DNA of 64,000 bases from Bog-473 sp963726005 (GCA_963726005.1 CAVSAT010000012.1:124001-188000); one strand, 5' to 3'. Shown: positions 17,600 through 26,727, numbered from the stretch's first letter. The notes: generated by a model not told the origin, from the letters alone. A program made the numbers and translations.

Positions 17600-18460
17600 T
17601 CAGGAGGCGTCGAGCCGCGCGACCTGCCCCGGCGTCAGCGCGACGTCTGCCGCGGCGGCCGAGGCCACCGCTGTTGCCGGCCGGCTGCTGCCGGGGATCG
17701 GGATGACGCGGGAGCCCTTGGCCAGCATCCAGGCCAAGGTGACCTGCTGCGGGCTTGCCCCCACTTCGGCTGCGACCTCCGCGAAGGCGGGGTGCGTCTG
17801 CTCGATCCGATCGGCCCGGCCGATGCCGCCGAGCGGGCTCCAGGGGATGAACGCGATGCCCAACCCGTCGCAGTGCCGCAGTTCGCCCTCCGAGGAGCGG
17901 AAGCGAGGCGAGAACTCGTTCTGCACGCTGACCAGGCGGCCCCCCAGCACCCGTTGCGCCTCGTCGATCTGTGCCACCGAGGCGTTGGAGACGCCGGCCA
18001 TCAGGATCTTGCCCTCGTCGAGCAGGTCGGCCAGGGCGCCGACCGATTGGGCCCAGGGCACCGACGGGTCCGGCCGGTGGTACTGGTAGAGGCCGATGGC
18101 GTCGACCCCGAGCCGCTTGAGCGAAGCCTCGCAGGCTTCCTTCACGTAGGCCGGGTCCCCGTGCACGGTCCAGCTGCCGTCGCCGGGGCGACGGTGCCCC
18201 CCCTTGGTCGCCACCAGCACATCGTCGGTTGGACCGCCGTATGCCGCCAGGGCCTCGGCCACCAGCTCCTCGCCGTGACCGTGCTCCTGCACCCCGAGCG
18301 AATAGGCGTCCGCCGTGTCGATGATGGTGACGCCGGCGTCGAGCGAGGCGTGGATCGTCGCGATCGCCTGCCGCCGGTCCGGCCTGCCCTCAATGGAAAG
18401 CGGCATCTCGCCGAGGCCGATGGCGCTCACCGTGCGGTCACCGATGTGGCGCTGCTGCAT
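17600..18460 (-). CDS. Aldo/keto reductase
   Basis: This 286-residue NADPH-dependent oxidoreductase has the (beta/alpha)8 fold. The tetrad is visible: Asp and Tyr in 'IIDTADAYSLG', Lys in 'LVATKGGHR' and His in 'GLYQYHRPDP'. The cofactor end shows 'IPIPGSSRPATA'. ATG 18460 has a strong AGGAGG ribosome site about six bases upstream. It stands alone between pirin and the ASCH-like gene, all on the minus strand. The substrate is not predictable. Confidence 0.92.
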   Translation of the reverse strand: MQQRHIGDRTVSAIGLGEMPLSIEGRPDRRQAIATIHASLDAGVTIIDTADAYSLGVQEHGHGEELVAEALAAYGGPTDDVLVATKGGHRRPGDGSWTVHGDPAYVKEACEASLKRLGVDAIGLYQYHRPDPSVPWAQSVGALADLLDEGKILMAGVSNASVAQIDEAQRVLGGRLVSVQNEFSPRFRSSEGELRHCDGLGIAFIPWSPLGGIGRADRIEQTHPAFAEVAAEVGASPQQVTLAWMLAKGSRVIPIPGSSRPATAVASAAAADVALTPGQVARLDAS

Positions 18461-18524
18461 GGGATGTCCTCCTGGCGGTGGTGCGGGCGTGGGTGGTCCA
18501 TCAAGGACGCCCCCATCCCGTCTA

Positions 18525-18812
18525 CTACCCGACCAGGTGGAACGCAATCCGGCAGAGGAGGGTGTCGCCGGCGATCGGCCCCGCGTGAGCGGCCCGCGTG
18601 CGCAGGGTCTCCCGGTCGGGCTCACCCGCCCGGCGGACGTCGGCGTCGGATATGCCCGCAAAGGGGACCAGCTCGACGGTGTCCACCTCAATTTCAGCCA
18701 GGCCGACGCGGTAACGCCCACCAACCTTGGCGTGTGACCTCCGCCAGAGCCGGAACGTCACCGTGATGTCGCCGCCGGCAATGTCGCCGTGCAGTTCCTT
18801 GCTGAACTCCAC
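18525..18812 (-). CDS. Small ASCH/PUA-like domain protein
   Basis: This protein of about 95 residues starts 'VEFSKELHGDIAGGDITVTF' and continues 'RLWRRSHAKVGGRYRVGLAE', a pattern seen in small ASCH-domain proteins that may bind RNA or nucleotides. GTG 18812 was chosen because homologue-like sequence begins there; the frame is open to 18881. It is followed by the aldo/keto reductase on the same strand. No partner or reaction can be deduced. Confidence in the gene being real is fair, in the domain moderate. Confidence 0.6.
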   Translation of the reverse strand: MEFSKELHGDIAGGDITVTFRLWRRSHAKVGGRYRVGLAEIEVDTVELVPFAGISDADVRRAGEPDRETLRTRAAHAGPIAGDTLLCRIAFHLVG

Positions 18813-18986
18813 CGAGCGCACCGTAGAAGCTGTTCTGACGAGAGTGAACGTTGGGTGGTAACCCGCACAATACGGCCACAACTACAGCCGAAATTCCGTG
18901 ACAGTCCCGGCCGGTGTCCGATTGACTTTTCGTAGGGAGTGGAGGGGACGTGCTGCACGCTCGTCCCGTCGGAGGAGGCTGTGTCG

Positions 18987-19485
18987 ATGGTCTGGAAATG
19001 GGTGCTCGGCGCTGTCGCCGTGGCCGGCTTCGGCCTCGGGGTCGTGGCGGCGGGTTCATCGCCCAGGACCGTGCCGCATCGGGCACCAAGTGCCCAGGTG
19101 CAGCGGCTGTACCGCACCGAGGTGGCGTTGAACGCGGCAAGAGGCCCACCTCCAGGCGCTCCTCAACTCCGAGCGCGCCGGACTGGCCAAGCGCCCGGCG
19201 GGGCCGACGACCGTGTCAACGCCGCAGGTGCAACTCATCTCGGGCCCCCCTCCGGCACCGTCGCCGGCACGAAGCGCTCCTGTTCCCGCTCCGTCGGTGT
19301 CGTTGCCGGTGTACGTCGCGGGGCCCACCACCACCACCACGCAGCCCACTCAGGAGGCGACGACCACCACCACGGAGGCGCCAGCGCCACCACCACCACC
19401 GCATCAGACGACGACCACGACAACGCAACCTCCGACGACGACCACGACGTGCCCGAGCGGTGATGGCGGTGGCACGGATGACTGA
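18987..19485 (+). CDS. Small membrane-anchored protein with Thr/Pro-rich tail, apparent frameshift near 19137
   Basis: ATG 18987 follows a GGAGGAGG ribosome site and opens 'MVWKWVLGAVAVAGFGLGVV', a signal anchor, then 'QVQRLYRTEVALNAA'. As written the frame turns into His/Asp-rich nonsense. A one-base shift at 19135-19139 continues it as 'EAHLQALLNSERAGLAKRPA', a good amphipathic helix, followed by Pro-rich sequence and Thr runs to a stop at 19485. The joined protein is about 165 residues with one helix inside the membrane and a flexible outer tail. It overlaps the next gene by eight bases and heads the apbE gene set, but no family is recognised. Confidence 0.55.
19321..19450 (+). repeat. Low-complexity ACC/ACG/CCA tract
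   Basis: Triplet-rich sequence encodes alternating Thr runs and Pro runs in the tail of the 18987 protein. It resembles the tracts at the ends of pstP and pknB. Confidence 0.6.
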
Positions 19486-20086
19486 CGGACGGTCGAAGGC
19501 CAAGCGCCGTCGCAAGGCGACAGTGCCGGGCGTCGTCGTGACGGCGGCCACGCTCGGGACGACCGGCCTCGCATTCGCCTACTCGATCAACACGGCGCCC
19601 TCTCAGACCGACAAGACCGCGCCGCCCTCCGCCGTCACCGGGGAGATAGCCCGCGAACTGGCAGGCATCGCGGAGCTGCACGCGTCGATTTCGTCAACCG
19701 AACAGCAGATCAAAGCACTCCAAAGCGGCGCGTCCGCTCCTGGCCAACCCGGTGCGTCACGCTCGGCAACACCCGGCGCGGCGACCGTCGGGACCAGCGT
19801 CTCTGGCACATCGGCCACGCAGGTTGCGGGCACCACCGGATCGCAGTCGAGTACCGGGACCGCCGGACCATCGGCTCCTGCAGCGCCAGCCCCCTCGGCT
19901 GGCGCTGCCGCGCCGACAAGCGCCGCGCCTGCCGCTGCTGCACCGGCACCATCGGGTTCTGCTCCCACTCCGGCGCCGGCGCCGGCGTCCACTCCGGCGC
20001 CCGCGCCGGCTCCTGTAACCACTCCGACGACGAACCCCCCCCCGCCTCCGCCGCCCGTGACCGCCACGACCGGGGCCACAGCCTGA
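19478..20086 (+). CDS. Membrane-anchored Ala/Pro/Thr-rich protein ending in TTGATA
   Basis: This 202-residue protein has a basic start ('TDGRSKAKRRRK'), one membrane helix ('VPGVVVTAATLGTTGLAFAY', about 15-34), a short helical part ('IARELAGIAELHASISSTEQ') and then a long Ala/Pro/Ser/Thr-rich region. The final residues are 'TATTGATA'. S/T-G-A-T is the core to which ApbE enzymes attach FMN, and apbE is the next gene, so the C-terminus may be a minimal flavin attachment site; this is inference. No FMN-binding domain is present. It overlaps the preceding gene by eight bases and apbE begins 13 bases after its stop. Confidence 0.65.
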   Translation: MTDGRSKAKRRRKATVPGVVVTAATLGTTGLAFAYSINTAPSQTDKTAPPSAVTGEIARELAGIAELHASISSTEQQIKALQSGASAPGQPGASRSATPGAATVGTSVSGTSATQVAGTTGSQSSTGTAGPSAPAAPAPSAGAAAPTSAAPAAAAPAPSGSAPTPAPAPASTPAPAPAPVTTPTTNPPPPPPPVTATTGATA

Positions 20087-20099
20087 GGAAGCGTGGTCG

Positions 20100-21046
20100 G
20101 TGACTGCTTCCGGGACGGTGCTGGCCTCCACCCGCGCCATGGCGACCGACGTGTCCGTGCACGGGACCGGTGCGTGCGCCGCGACCGCAGCGCGCGCCGC
20201 CCGGAGGGCACTGCAGATGTTTCACGATGTGGACGCGACCTGCACACGGTTCGATCCTGCGAGCCCCCTCATGCGGATGAACGCCCTCCCCGGTCGGTGG
20301 CACGAGGTGCCCGAAACCCTGTTTCTCGCCGTGCAGGAGGCCCACCGTGCGCACCAGCGAACGAAGGGCCGCTTCGATCCACGTGTGCTGCGCGACCTTG
20401 TGGATCTCGGTTACGACTGCAGCCTGGCCTTCGAGCGCGGAACCGTAGCGACCACCCGCAAGGGGATATCTCGGCGACCCGCGGGACCGTGGAGGCCCCG
20501 TTTCCGGGGCGGCCCGCACCCTCGACTGCACATCGGCGACGATCCGGTCGACCTCGGTGGCATCGGCAAAGGGCTTGCCATCCGGTGGGCTTCGGCGCGG
20601 CTCGAACGTGATGTCCCGGAGTTCCTCATGAATGCGGGTGGCGACATCGCCTGCCGCGGCGGCGGGCCCGAGGGGGACGGGTGGCGGATCGCCGTGGAGG
20701 ACCGCGCGGGTCCGATCGCCCCCTTGCGGTTATCGCCCTGACCGACAAGGCCTGTGCAACGTCGTCGATCCGGTTTCGGCACTGGCGGTGTGACGGCCAG
20801 ACCGTGCATCACCTCGTCGACCCACGATCGGGGCGGCCCGGCGGCACGGGCCTCCTGGCAGTGACGGTCGTCGCGGCGGACCCCGCCGAAGCCGAGGTCA
20901 TGAGCAAGTCGCTGTTCCTCGAGGGCCAGCACGGCATCGCGGAGGTGGCGTCGCGGGCAGGCACCAGCGCGTTCTGGGTCGCATCTGACGGCCGGACAGG
21001 CGAGACCCCGCGCTTCGGCGAACATGTGGTGTGGAGGGCGGCGTGA
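20100..21046 (+). pseudogene. ApbE-type FAD:protein FMN transferase, frame broken in a C run at 20719-20723
   Basis: ApbE moves FMN from FAD onto a Thr of exported redox proteins. Motifs are 'VDLGGIGKGLAIRWAS', 'EFLMNAGGDIACRGG' and, after the break, 'HHLVDPRSGRPGG'. The first part stops at 20741. Adding one C to the CCCCC run at 20719-20723 gives 'IAPLAVIALTDKACATSS' and an open frame to 21046, about 315 residues, the normal family length. GAGGAA precedes the GTG start at 20100. It overlaps the next gene by four bases (GTGA). No signal peptide is present, so export or location is unclear. A run-length sequencing error is the likeliest cause of the break. Confidence 0.85.
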
Positions 21047-21766
21047 GCCCTCCCACTGCGCACCCGCGTTGGGCCGAACCGGCGCCCCCCCCTTCTGTAC
21101 AGCAGCAAGCCGAATCCGTCGGCCACCAATTGCTCTCCAATACAGTGTGGGTCGGCGTCGTTCTCGCCGTCTCGGTCGGCGCCGGCTATGTCTTGGCCCA
21201 GCACAGCCCAGGGCTCCTCCACGACCGGATGCTGCCGTGGATCCTCAGTCGCTGCCTGGGTTTGGCTGCCTATGTGGCGCTGTGCGCCCTGGTGGCCCTC
21301 GGCATCTGGTTCCGCCATCCCTGGCGAGTTCACCGACGGACGCCGGGACCCCAGGCGCTGTTGCGAGCGCATGTCGCCCTCGCCGGGAGCACGGTCGTGT
21401 TGCTGGCTGGCCATGTCGCTGCGGTCGCCCTCGACTCCTTTGCCCACGTCGGCTGGACGGGCGCCTTCGTCCCCTGGCACTCGCAGTATCGGCCTACGGC
21501 GGTTGCACTGGGGTCCATGGCCATGTACGGCATCATCGTCGTCGCGGGCACCGCCGCCCTGGCCGGCTCCATCGCCCGGCGCGGTCTGGCTACCGATCCA
21601 TTCGACCTCGGCCGTCATTTTCGGCCTCTGCCTGGCCCACGGTCTGCTGTCGGGTAGCGACAGCCATGTCCTCTGGGGGATGTACGCCATAACAGGACTC
21701 GTTGTCGCCCTTTTCCAGGTCTCCAGGATGATGGCCTCGCCCGCAGAGATGGCAGAAGCATGGTGA
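21043..21766 (+). pseudogene. Ferric-reductase-like transmembrane protein, frame broken near 21588
   Basis: The frame encodes a five- to six-helix membrane protein of the ferric-reductase-like family, which passes electrons across the membrane through two b-type hemes. Candidate heme ligands are the His in 'LLRAHVALAG' and 'LLAGHVAAV', and the later pair in 'LPIHSTSAVIFGLCLAHGLL'. That second pair lies in a different frame; skipping one base in the 'cgcggtctgg' stretch near 21588 joins both parts into about 240 residues ending 'MMASPAEMAEAW'. The GTG start overlaps the apbE stop, and its stop overlaps the NuoF-like ATG, so the genes form one operon. Confidence 0.8.
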
Positions 21767-23082
21767 CTGCGCCGAACGAGGCGGAGCCGCGCACTTCCCG
21801 AGACAGGTACGTGGTGGCGCGTCTCGGCGATCCCGACGGGCTGTTGTTGGCGGGTCCGCGCGTGGAGGAGGGTGCTGAGGTGCGCGAGGCGTACGAGGTC
21901 CGGATGGGGACTCTGCCGTCGTTGTCCGGCGACGAGATCTTCCGCGAGCTCCACGACAGCGGTCTCCAAGGGCGCGGGGGAGGCAGTTTCCCGCTTTGGC
22001 GCAAGCTTCAGGTGGCAATCGAGTCTCGCGGCGAACCCCTACTGGTTGTCAATTGCAGCGAGAGCGAACCGGCCAGCCGTAAGGACTGGACGATCTGCTC
22101 CTTCCGACCCCACACCGTGGTGGAGGGTGCCGCGGCCATCGCCCGGGTGCTCGGAGCGGCAGAGGTGGTCATCCACCTCCACCGGTCGGCACGCGAGCCG
22201 AAAATGGCGTTGTGCAACGCTCTGATCGAACGTGGATCGCCGGACGGCGACCCGGCCTGGCGGATCTCCTACGGCGCCGACGGGTATGTCGCCGGGGAGG
22301 CCAGCGCTGTGGCCAGGCAGCTGCATGAGGGTGTGGCGCTTCCTCTGTTCACCTCTGGCCCGCTGGCCCGACGTGGACCGAACGGGCGGCCGACGGTGGT
22401 CTCGAACGCCGAGACAGCCGCCCAGGTCGCCATCGTCCTCCGGCTCGGTGCGCAGCGGTGGCGCGGAGCCGGGACCGCGTCGTTGCCCGGGCCACAACTC
22501 CTCACCCTGACCAGAGGGATGGGTACCGAGCACATGGTGGTCGAACTCCTCGGACAGGCCACGATCGGCGCCATCCTTGAGTCAGGAGGGGTCGACGCAC
22601 CCCCTCAGGCCGTGCTCGTGGGCGGGTATGCCGGGACGTGGATCCCTGGTGACGCCGCGTGGCACACACAGATGGAGCCGAGCAGCCTGCGGGCGTTCGG
22701 GGCTGCCCGGGGATGCGGTCTCATCGGGGTGCTGCCCCACGGCGCCTGCGGGATCTCAGAGACCGCCCGTATCGTGGCGTACCTGGCCGGCGAATCGGCC
22801 GGTCAGTGTGGTCCCTGTGTCCACGGGCTCCCGGTTCTTGAGGAGGGCATGCGCGCGTTGGCGAGCGCAACCGGGGTACGGCGGGCTCTCCGCCGTATCC
22901 GCCAAACGGCTGAGGCGTTGCCGGGAAGCGGCGCCTGTAGCCACCCTGACGGGGTCGCCCGCCTGGTGGCCAGCGCCCTCGATGTGTTCAACGACGAGCT
23001 GGTGCGACATCGCAAGGGCGCGCCGTGCCGTCCGGTGAACGGACATTGGTTCCCGCTCGTCACTACCGGAGTTCCGTCATGA
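21760..23082 (+). CDS. NuoF-like NADH:quinone oxidoreductase flavin/iron-sulfur subunit homologue
   Basis: This 440-residue protein resembles NuoF/RnfC-type NADH dehydrogenase subunits. It has the FMN-site Gly motif 'LQGRGGGSFPLWRKL' near residue 70, 'VVNCSESEPASRKD' and a C-terminal iron-sulfur region 'ESAGQCGPCVHGLPVLEEG' with 'GSGACSHPDG', the four-Cys pattern of N3-type [4Fe-4S] binding. It should take electrons from NAD(P)H via FMN. Unlike NuoF it is encoded with a membrane ferric-reductase-like protein, ApbE and a ferredoxin and not with a complex I operon. It overlaps both neighbours by a few bases. Confidence 0.87.
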   Translation: MVTAPNEAEPRTSRDRYVVARLGDPDGLLLAGPRVEEGAEVREAYEVRMGTLPSLSGDEIFRELHDSGLQGRGGGSFPLWRKLQVAIESRGEPLLVVNCSESEPASRKDWTICSFRPHTVVEGAAAIARVLGAAEVVIHLHRSAREPKMALCNALIERGSPDGDPAWRISYGADGYVAGEASAVARQLHEGVALPLFTSGPLARRGPNGRPTVVSNAETAAQVAIVLRLGAQRWRGAGTASLPGPQLLTLTRGMGTEHMVVELLGQATIGAILESGGVDAPPQAVLVGGYAGTWIPGDAAWHTQMEPSSLRAFGAARGCGLIGVLPHGACGISETARIVAYLAGESAGQCGPCVHGLPVLEEGMRALASATGVRRALRRIRQTAEALPGSGACSHPDGVARLVASALDVFNDELVRHRKGAPCRPVNGHWFPLVTTGVPS

Positions 23083-23309
23083 ACGTCGTCGTCCGCGTGG
23101 ACCCGACGTGTTGCCGTGGACACGGCATCTGCGCACTGATGTTCCCCGACGGCGTGGAGCTCGATCGTTGGGGCTACGGGCGCCCACTCGACGTGGTGCC
23201 CGGTGGAAGGCGGAGTCTGGCGCAGGCCAGGCGCGCGCAGCGGGCCTGTCCGAATGGCGCCATCTCTTTCACGGTCGAAGAGCACGAGGCGCCCGCCCCA
23301 CACCTGTGA
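23079..23309 (+). CDS. Single-cluster ferredoxin
   Basis: This 76-residue ferredoxin carries the motif 'CRGHGICALMFP' and a distant 'RACPNGAI'. The C-x2-H-x2-C...CP pattern has His in place of one Cys, as in the small actinobacterial ferredoxins with [3Fe-4S] or modified [4Fe-4S] clusters that often serve cytochromes P450. Its ATG overlaps the NuoF-like stop (ATGA), so its partner here is probably that protein or the ferric-reductase-like membrane protein. It ends the operon. Confidence 0.88.
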   Translation: MNVVVRVDPTCCRGHGICALMFPDGVELDRWGYGRPLDVVPGGRRSLAQARRAQRACPNGAISFTVEEHEAPAPHL

Positions 23310-23539
23310 GGCTCGACGTCAGGACTGCCAGGCCCTGACCTAGTCGATTCTCATCGTGGCGGGGAGCGGCGTGGTCCCTGGCTCGAACGAGTCGCCGTTT
23401 TTCGTGCCGAGGGCCGAAGTAGAGGTGAGAAGAAGCGCCCCGACACGGGCGACGTCGGTTTCCCCGCGCCGGCACAGGTGAGGTGCCCGCGGGAGACCAA
23501 CCGCAGTTGCTACACCACGGTTCGAACGAGCTCGTGCCC

Positions 23540-24766
23540 TCAGGCCACGACGCCCTCGACCGCCAGCTCCAGGATGGACTCGGTGCTGTAACCCAGACTG
23601 GCCAGCACCTCGTCACGATGCTCGTTGAACTCGGGCGCCCGCCTGGGTGTCGCGGCGGACCCACTGAACTGGACCGGTGCCGTCACGAGGCTGAACGGGA
23701 TGCCGGCCGCGTTCACCGTCTCGAGCACGTAGCCGTTGGCCTCGACCTGGGGGTCCTGGACCGCCTCGAGGGTGTCTTGCGCCACGGACCACTGGCCGTC
23801 GAAACCGGCCAGCCGCTCGCGCCACTCGACCAGCGGTGCAGATGCGAAGACGGTGGCGAGAATGGCCCGGGCGGCGCCGGCGTTCGTCGCCAGCAGCTCG
23901 TGGGATGCAAACCGCTCGTCGACGATGAGGTCCTCGCGCCCGATCGCACGGCATGCGCCGGGCCAGTAGTGAAACCCCTGCAGGCATGAAAGGGCAATGA
24001 AGCCCCCGTCCTGGGTCCGATAGGTGCCGACGAGCGGGTTCGACGGACCTCCGGCGCCCGAACCTGCAGGAGGTGGGCGCCATGGCATACCCAACTGGAG
24101 CGAGAGCGCCACGGTGGGGCCCATGGCCCACAGACCGACTCCGAGTAGCGAGACATCCACCGTGAGCGCTTCGCCTGTGCGCTCACGGTGGAAGAGCGCG
24201 CCCATGATCCCGCCGGCGATCGTCATACCGCCGATCGAGTCCCCGTACCCCGGACCCGGTTGCACGGTCAGGCTCTCCGCGTCGCGCGGCGTACAGCCCA
24301 TGGCGCTTCCGGCCCGACACCAATAACTGAGAAAGTCGTAACCACCACGATCGGCATCGGGACCGCGCTCGCCGCCTCCGGTACCGGCGACATAGATGAT
24401 GTTCGGGTTGTGGGCGCGAATGTCATCCGCTTCGACGCGCAGCTTTTTCCGGACCGCCGGGAGCTTGTTGGTGAGGAACACGTCGCACGTGGCGGCCAGT
24501 TGGTAGACGACCTCCACCCCCTGGGGCTTCGTGAGATCGATCCCGACGCTCTTCTTGCCGCGGTTGGAGTGTTCCAAGAGGACATGGACGTCACCCCCCA
24601 TCTTCATGACGCCGCTCGAGGCCAGACCTCGCATGGCGTCGCCTCGCTCGACGTGCTCGATCTTGATCACCTCCGCACCCCAGTCGGCCAGGATGGCCGA
24701 GGCGGACGGAACGAACGCGTGCTCAGCCACTTCAAGGATGCGCACACCATTCATGATGTCGGTCAT
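23540..24766 (-). CDS. CaiB/BaiF-family CoA transferase
   Basis: This protein of about 408 residues is a class III CoA transferase, moving CoA between acids by way of a catalytic Asp. The family start 'MNGVRILEVAEHAFVPSASA', 'DWGAEVIKIEHVERGD', 'NRGKKSVGIDL' and 'SIGGMTIAGGIMGALFHR' are clear. The AAAGGG ribosome site suits ATG 24766 better than ATG 24772. It converges on the ferredoxin operon across a 230-base gap and is divergent from the GT-C gene. A second family member lies at 37207. Likely substrates are catabolic acids; which ones is unknown. Confidence 0.92.
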   Translation of the reverse strand: MTDIMNGVRILEVAEHAFVPSASAILADWGAEVIKIEHVERGDAMRGLASSGVMKMGGDVHVLLEHSNRGKKSVGIDLTKPQGVEVVYQLAATCDVFLTNKLPAVRKKLRVEADDIRAHNPNIIYVAGTGGGERGPDADRGGYDFLSYWCRAGSAMGCTPRDAESLTVQPGPGYGDSIGGMTIAGGIMGALFHRERTGEALTVDVSLLGVGLWAMGPTVALSLQLGMPWRPPPAGSGAGGPSNPLVGTYRTQDGGFIALSCLQGFHYWPGACRAIGREDLIVDERFASHELLATNAGAARAILATVFASAPLVEWRERLAGFDGQWSVAQDTLEAVQDPQVEANGYVLETVNAAGIPFSLVTAPVQFSGSAATPRRAPEFNEHRDEVLASLGYSTESILELAVEGVVA

Positions 24767-25014
24767 GGACATTTCCCTTTCTTCCGGTCCGTCCCGGAGA
24801 ACGGCGGCCGACGGACCTCTTGGACGGGGAACGTTATCCATCTAGCCGCGACGCAGCCGTACCCGTACTTCTGAACACCCCACAGTGGCGCCCTTCCGCC
24901 GGATATGACGACCGCTATCGTCTCGACAGCGACCACTCAATCCCGGGCGAGCCAGTCGCAGAAGCGAGTCGTCATCCGGACCACAATGTTCGAAGAGGAG
25001 AGGGCAATCGAACG

Positions 25015-26667
25015 ATGGCGGTGACCGCTTCACGAGAACAACGCTCACCGCCAGGGGCAGAGGTGACGCGGGTTCTCCCCGTCGAACGCTACGGCCTCAT
25101 GGTCATGATCGCCGTAGGCCTTGCCGTCGCGCTCTACCTTCGCCTCTGGTTGCTCGGTCACGCGGGACTCAATTCGGACGAGGCTGCCGTCGGACTGAAC
25201 GCACTCCAGATTCGTCACGGACACTTCTCCGCGTTCGTCTGGAGTCAGACGTACGGCGGCGTCGAGCCCTACCTCGTGGCGTTGATGTTTGCCGTCTTCG
25301 GCTCGTCCGCCTTCGTTCTCAATGCGACACCGGTGCTTCTCGCTGTGGTGGCTGCGACCGTGGTCTGGCGCATCGGCCTTCGACTGTTTCCTGCCGCTGC
25401 CGCGATGACGGCGGCAACGCTCACCTTTGTGTGGCCGGAATCAAGCTTGTGGAATTCCACGAAGGAGTACGGGTACCACGAGATCGGCTTGGTGCTGGGA
25501 CTCCTCGTGATCTGGGAAGCCGTCCGGATAGTCCAAGCGGCAAAGTTCGACGGCAAGGACGTCGTTCGGGATTGGGTGTTGCTCGGCCTGGCCATCGGCG
25601 TCGGCTGGTGGGCCACGCCCGAAACGCTGTATTTCACCCTGCCCGCCGTGGTCGTCGTCGCTTTCAGCCTTCGAGTGCACGGCGGCCGTGCAATTGGCAC
25701 ACGGGTCCTTGCCGTGGTGACCGGCGCCGTCGTGGGTGCCCTTCCTTGGATCGTCGCCAGTCTGAGGGTTGGATTGTCGGCCTTCGGAGCGAAGACCCCG
25801 AGTCCCGTCCCCTACCTCACCCGGTTGTCCACCTTTTTCACGCATGTGCTGCCCATGCTCCTGGGTCTACGCATAGAAGGCGCGGGCCAGTGGGAGGTCA
25901 CCCCGGTCGCGGGAGGACTACTCGTCGCGCTGCTGCTGGCAGGCCTGGTTGCGGCGATGATCACGGTTGCTCTTCGCGTTCCGGATGCACGGGTTCTCGT
26001 CGGGAGCTTGGTCATCTTCCCCTTCCTGTACGCAGCCTTTCCGACGTCGTGGTTCTGGAACGACGGGAGATACGGCATCGCCCTCGCTCCGATTGCGTCG
26101 TTGGTCGGGATCGGAGCGCTCTGGCAGGTGGCACGGGCGCGAGTCGCGCGGTGGATAACCGTTGCAATCCTCGCCGCTGTGGTCGCCAGCACCGTGGTCG
26201 CGGTCGACGCGGGATACGGGGGTTTCTCCAACGTGTCCCGACTTTCGGATTGGCGTGCCAACCCCAATTCGGCCGTCACCGCCCTGAGTGCCAAGCTGCA
26301 GGCTCTGGGCATTCGAGACGTCTACGCGGGGTACTGGGTTGCCTACGACCTGGCCTTCGTGTCCGCCGGTCGGATTGAGGTCGCGCCGATCGTCAACGAC
26401 CGCGATCCGGCTGAATCGAAGGCGGTCGCCGGAGCCGCCCGTGTTGGCTGGGTGTTCGTACCCGCGGCGCACGTCGGAGAGGTCGCGGGACAGGTCGGCT
26501 CGACCACCGGTCTCGACCCGGTTGTCGTCGACGAGCAGACACTCGCGTCGTGGATGACGGCCAACGGGATCCGCTTCCGCACCACGACGGTGGGGCCTTT
26601 CCTTCTCGTGCTTCCGGATAAGAACACCTGGCCGCAGGGCTTACTCGGCCCCGACCGCACTGGCTGA
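25015..26667 (+). CDS. GT-C-fold polytopic glycosyltransferase-like membrane protein
   Basis: This 550-residue protein has about eleven membrane helices and a C-terminal soluble part (from about 440). The first outside loop carries 'HAGLNSDEAAVGLNAL', an acidic D-E motif at the place where GT39/GT83-type lipid-linked sugar transferases have their catalytic acid. A further acidic residue comes in 'WSQTYGGVEPYLVA'. The likely role is transfer of a sugar from a polyprenyl-phosphate donor on the outer face. ATG 25015 was chosen for its GAGGAGAGGG ribosome site about ten bases upstream. It does not fit the surrounding catabolic genes, so its acceptor is unknown. Confidence 0.78.
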   Translation: MAVTASREQRSPPGAEVTRVLPVERYGLMVMIAVGLAVALYLRLWLLGHAGLNSDEAAVGLNALQIRHGHFSAFVWSQTYGGVEPYLVALMFAVFGSSAFVLNATPVLLAVVAATVVWRIGLRLFPAAAAMTAATLTFVWPESSLWNSTKEYGYHEIGLVLGLLVIWEAVRIVQAAKFDGKDVVRDWVLLGLAIGVGWWATPETLYFTLPAVVVVAFSLRVHGGRAIGTRVLAVVTGAVVGALPWIVASLRVGLSAFGAKTPSPVPYLTRLSTFFTHVLPMLLGLRIEGAGQWEVTPVAGGLLVALLLAGLVAAMITVALRVPDARVLVGSLVIFPFLYAAFPTSWFWNDGRYGIALAPIASLVGIGALWQVARARVARWITVAILAAVVASTVVAVDAGYGGFSNVSRLSDWRANPNSAVTALSAKLQALGIRDVYAGYWVAYDLAFVSAGRIEVAPIVNDRDPAESKAVAGAARVGWVFVPAAHVGEVAGQVGSTTGLDPVVVDEQTLASWMTANGIRFRTTTVGPFLLVLPDKNTWPQGLLGPDRTG

Positions 26668-26727
26668 CCTCTGTGTCCTCGCTCCGGCGCTTCGTCGAAG
26701 TCCTGGACAAGCTGCGATGATCTGGCC

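Noticed and set aside
20700..20745. Programmed frameshifting as the reason for the apbE break
   Set aside because: There is no slippery heptamer with a downstream structure, and similar breaks occur in unrelated genes, which favours sequencing indels.
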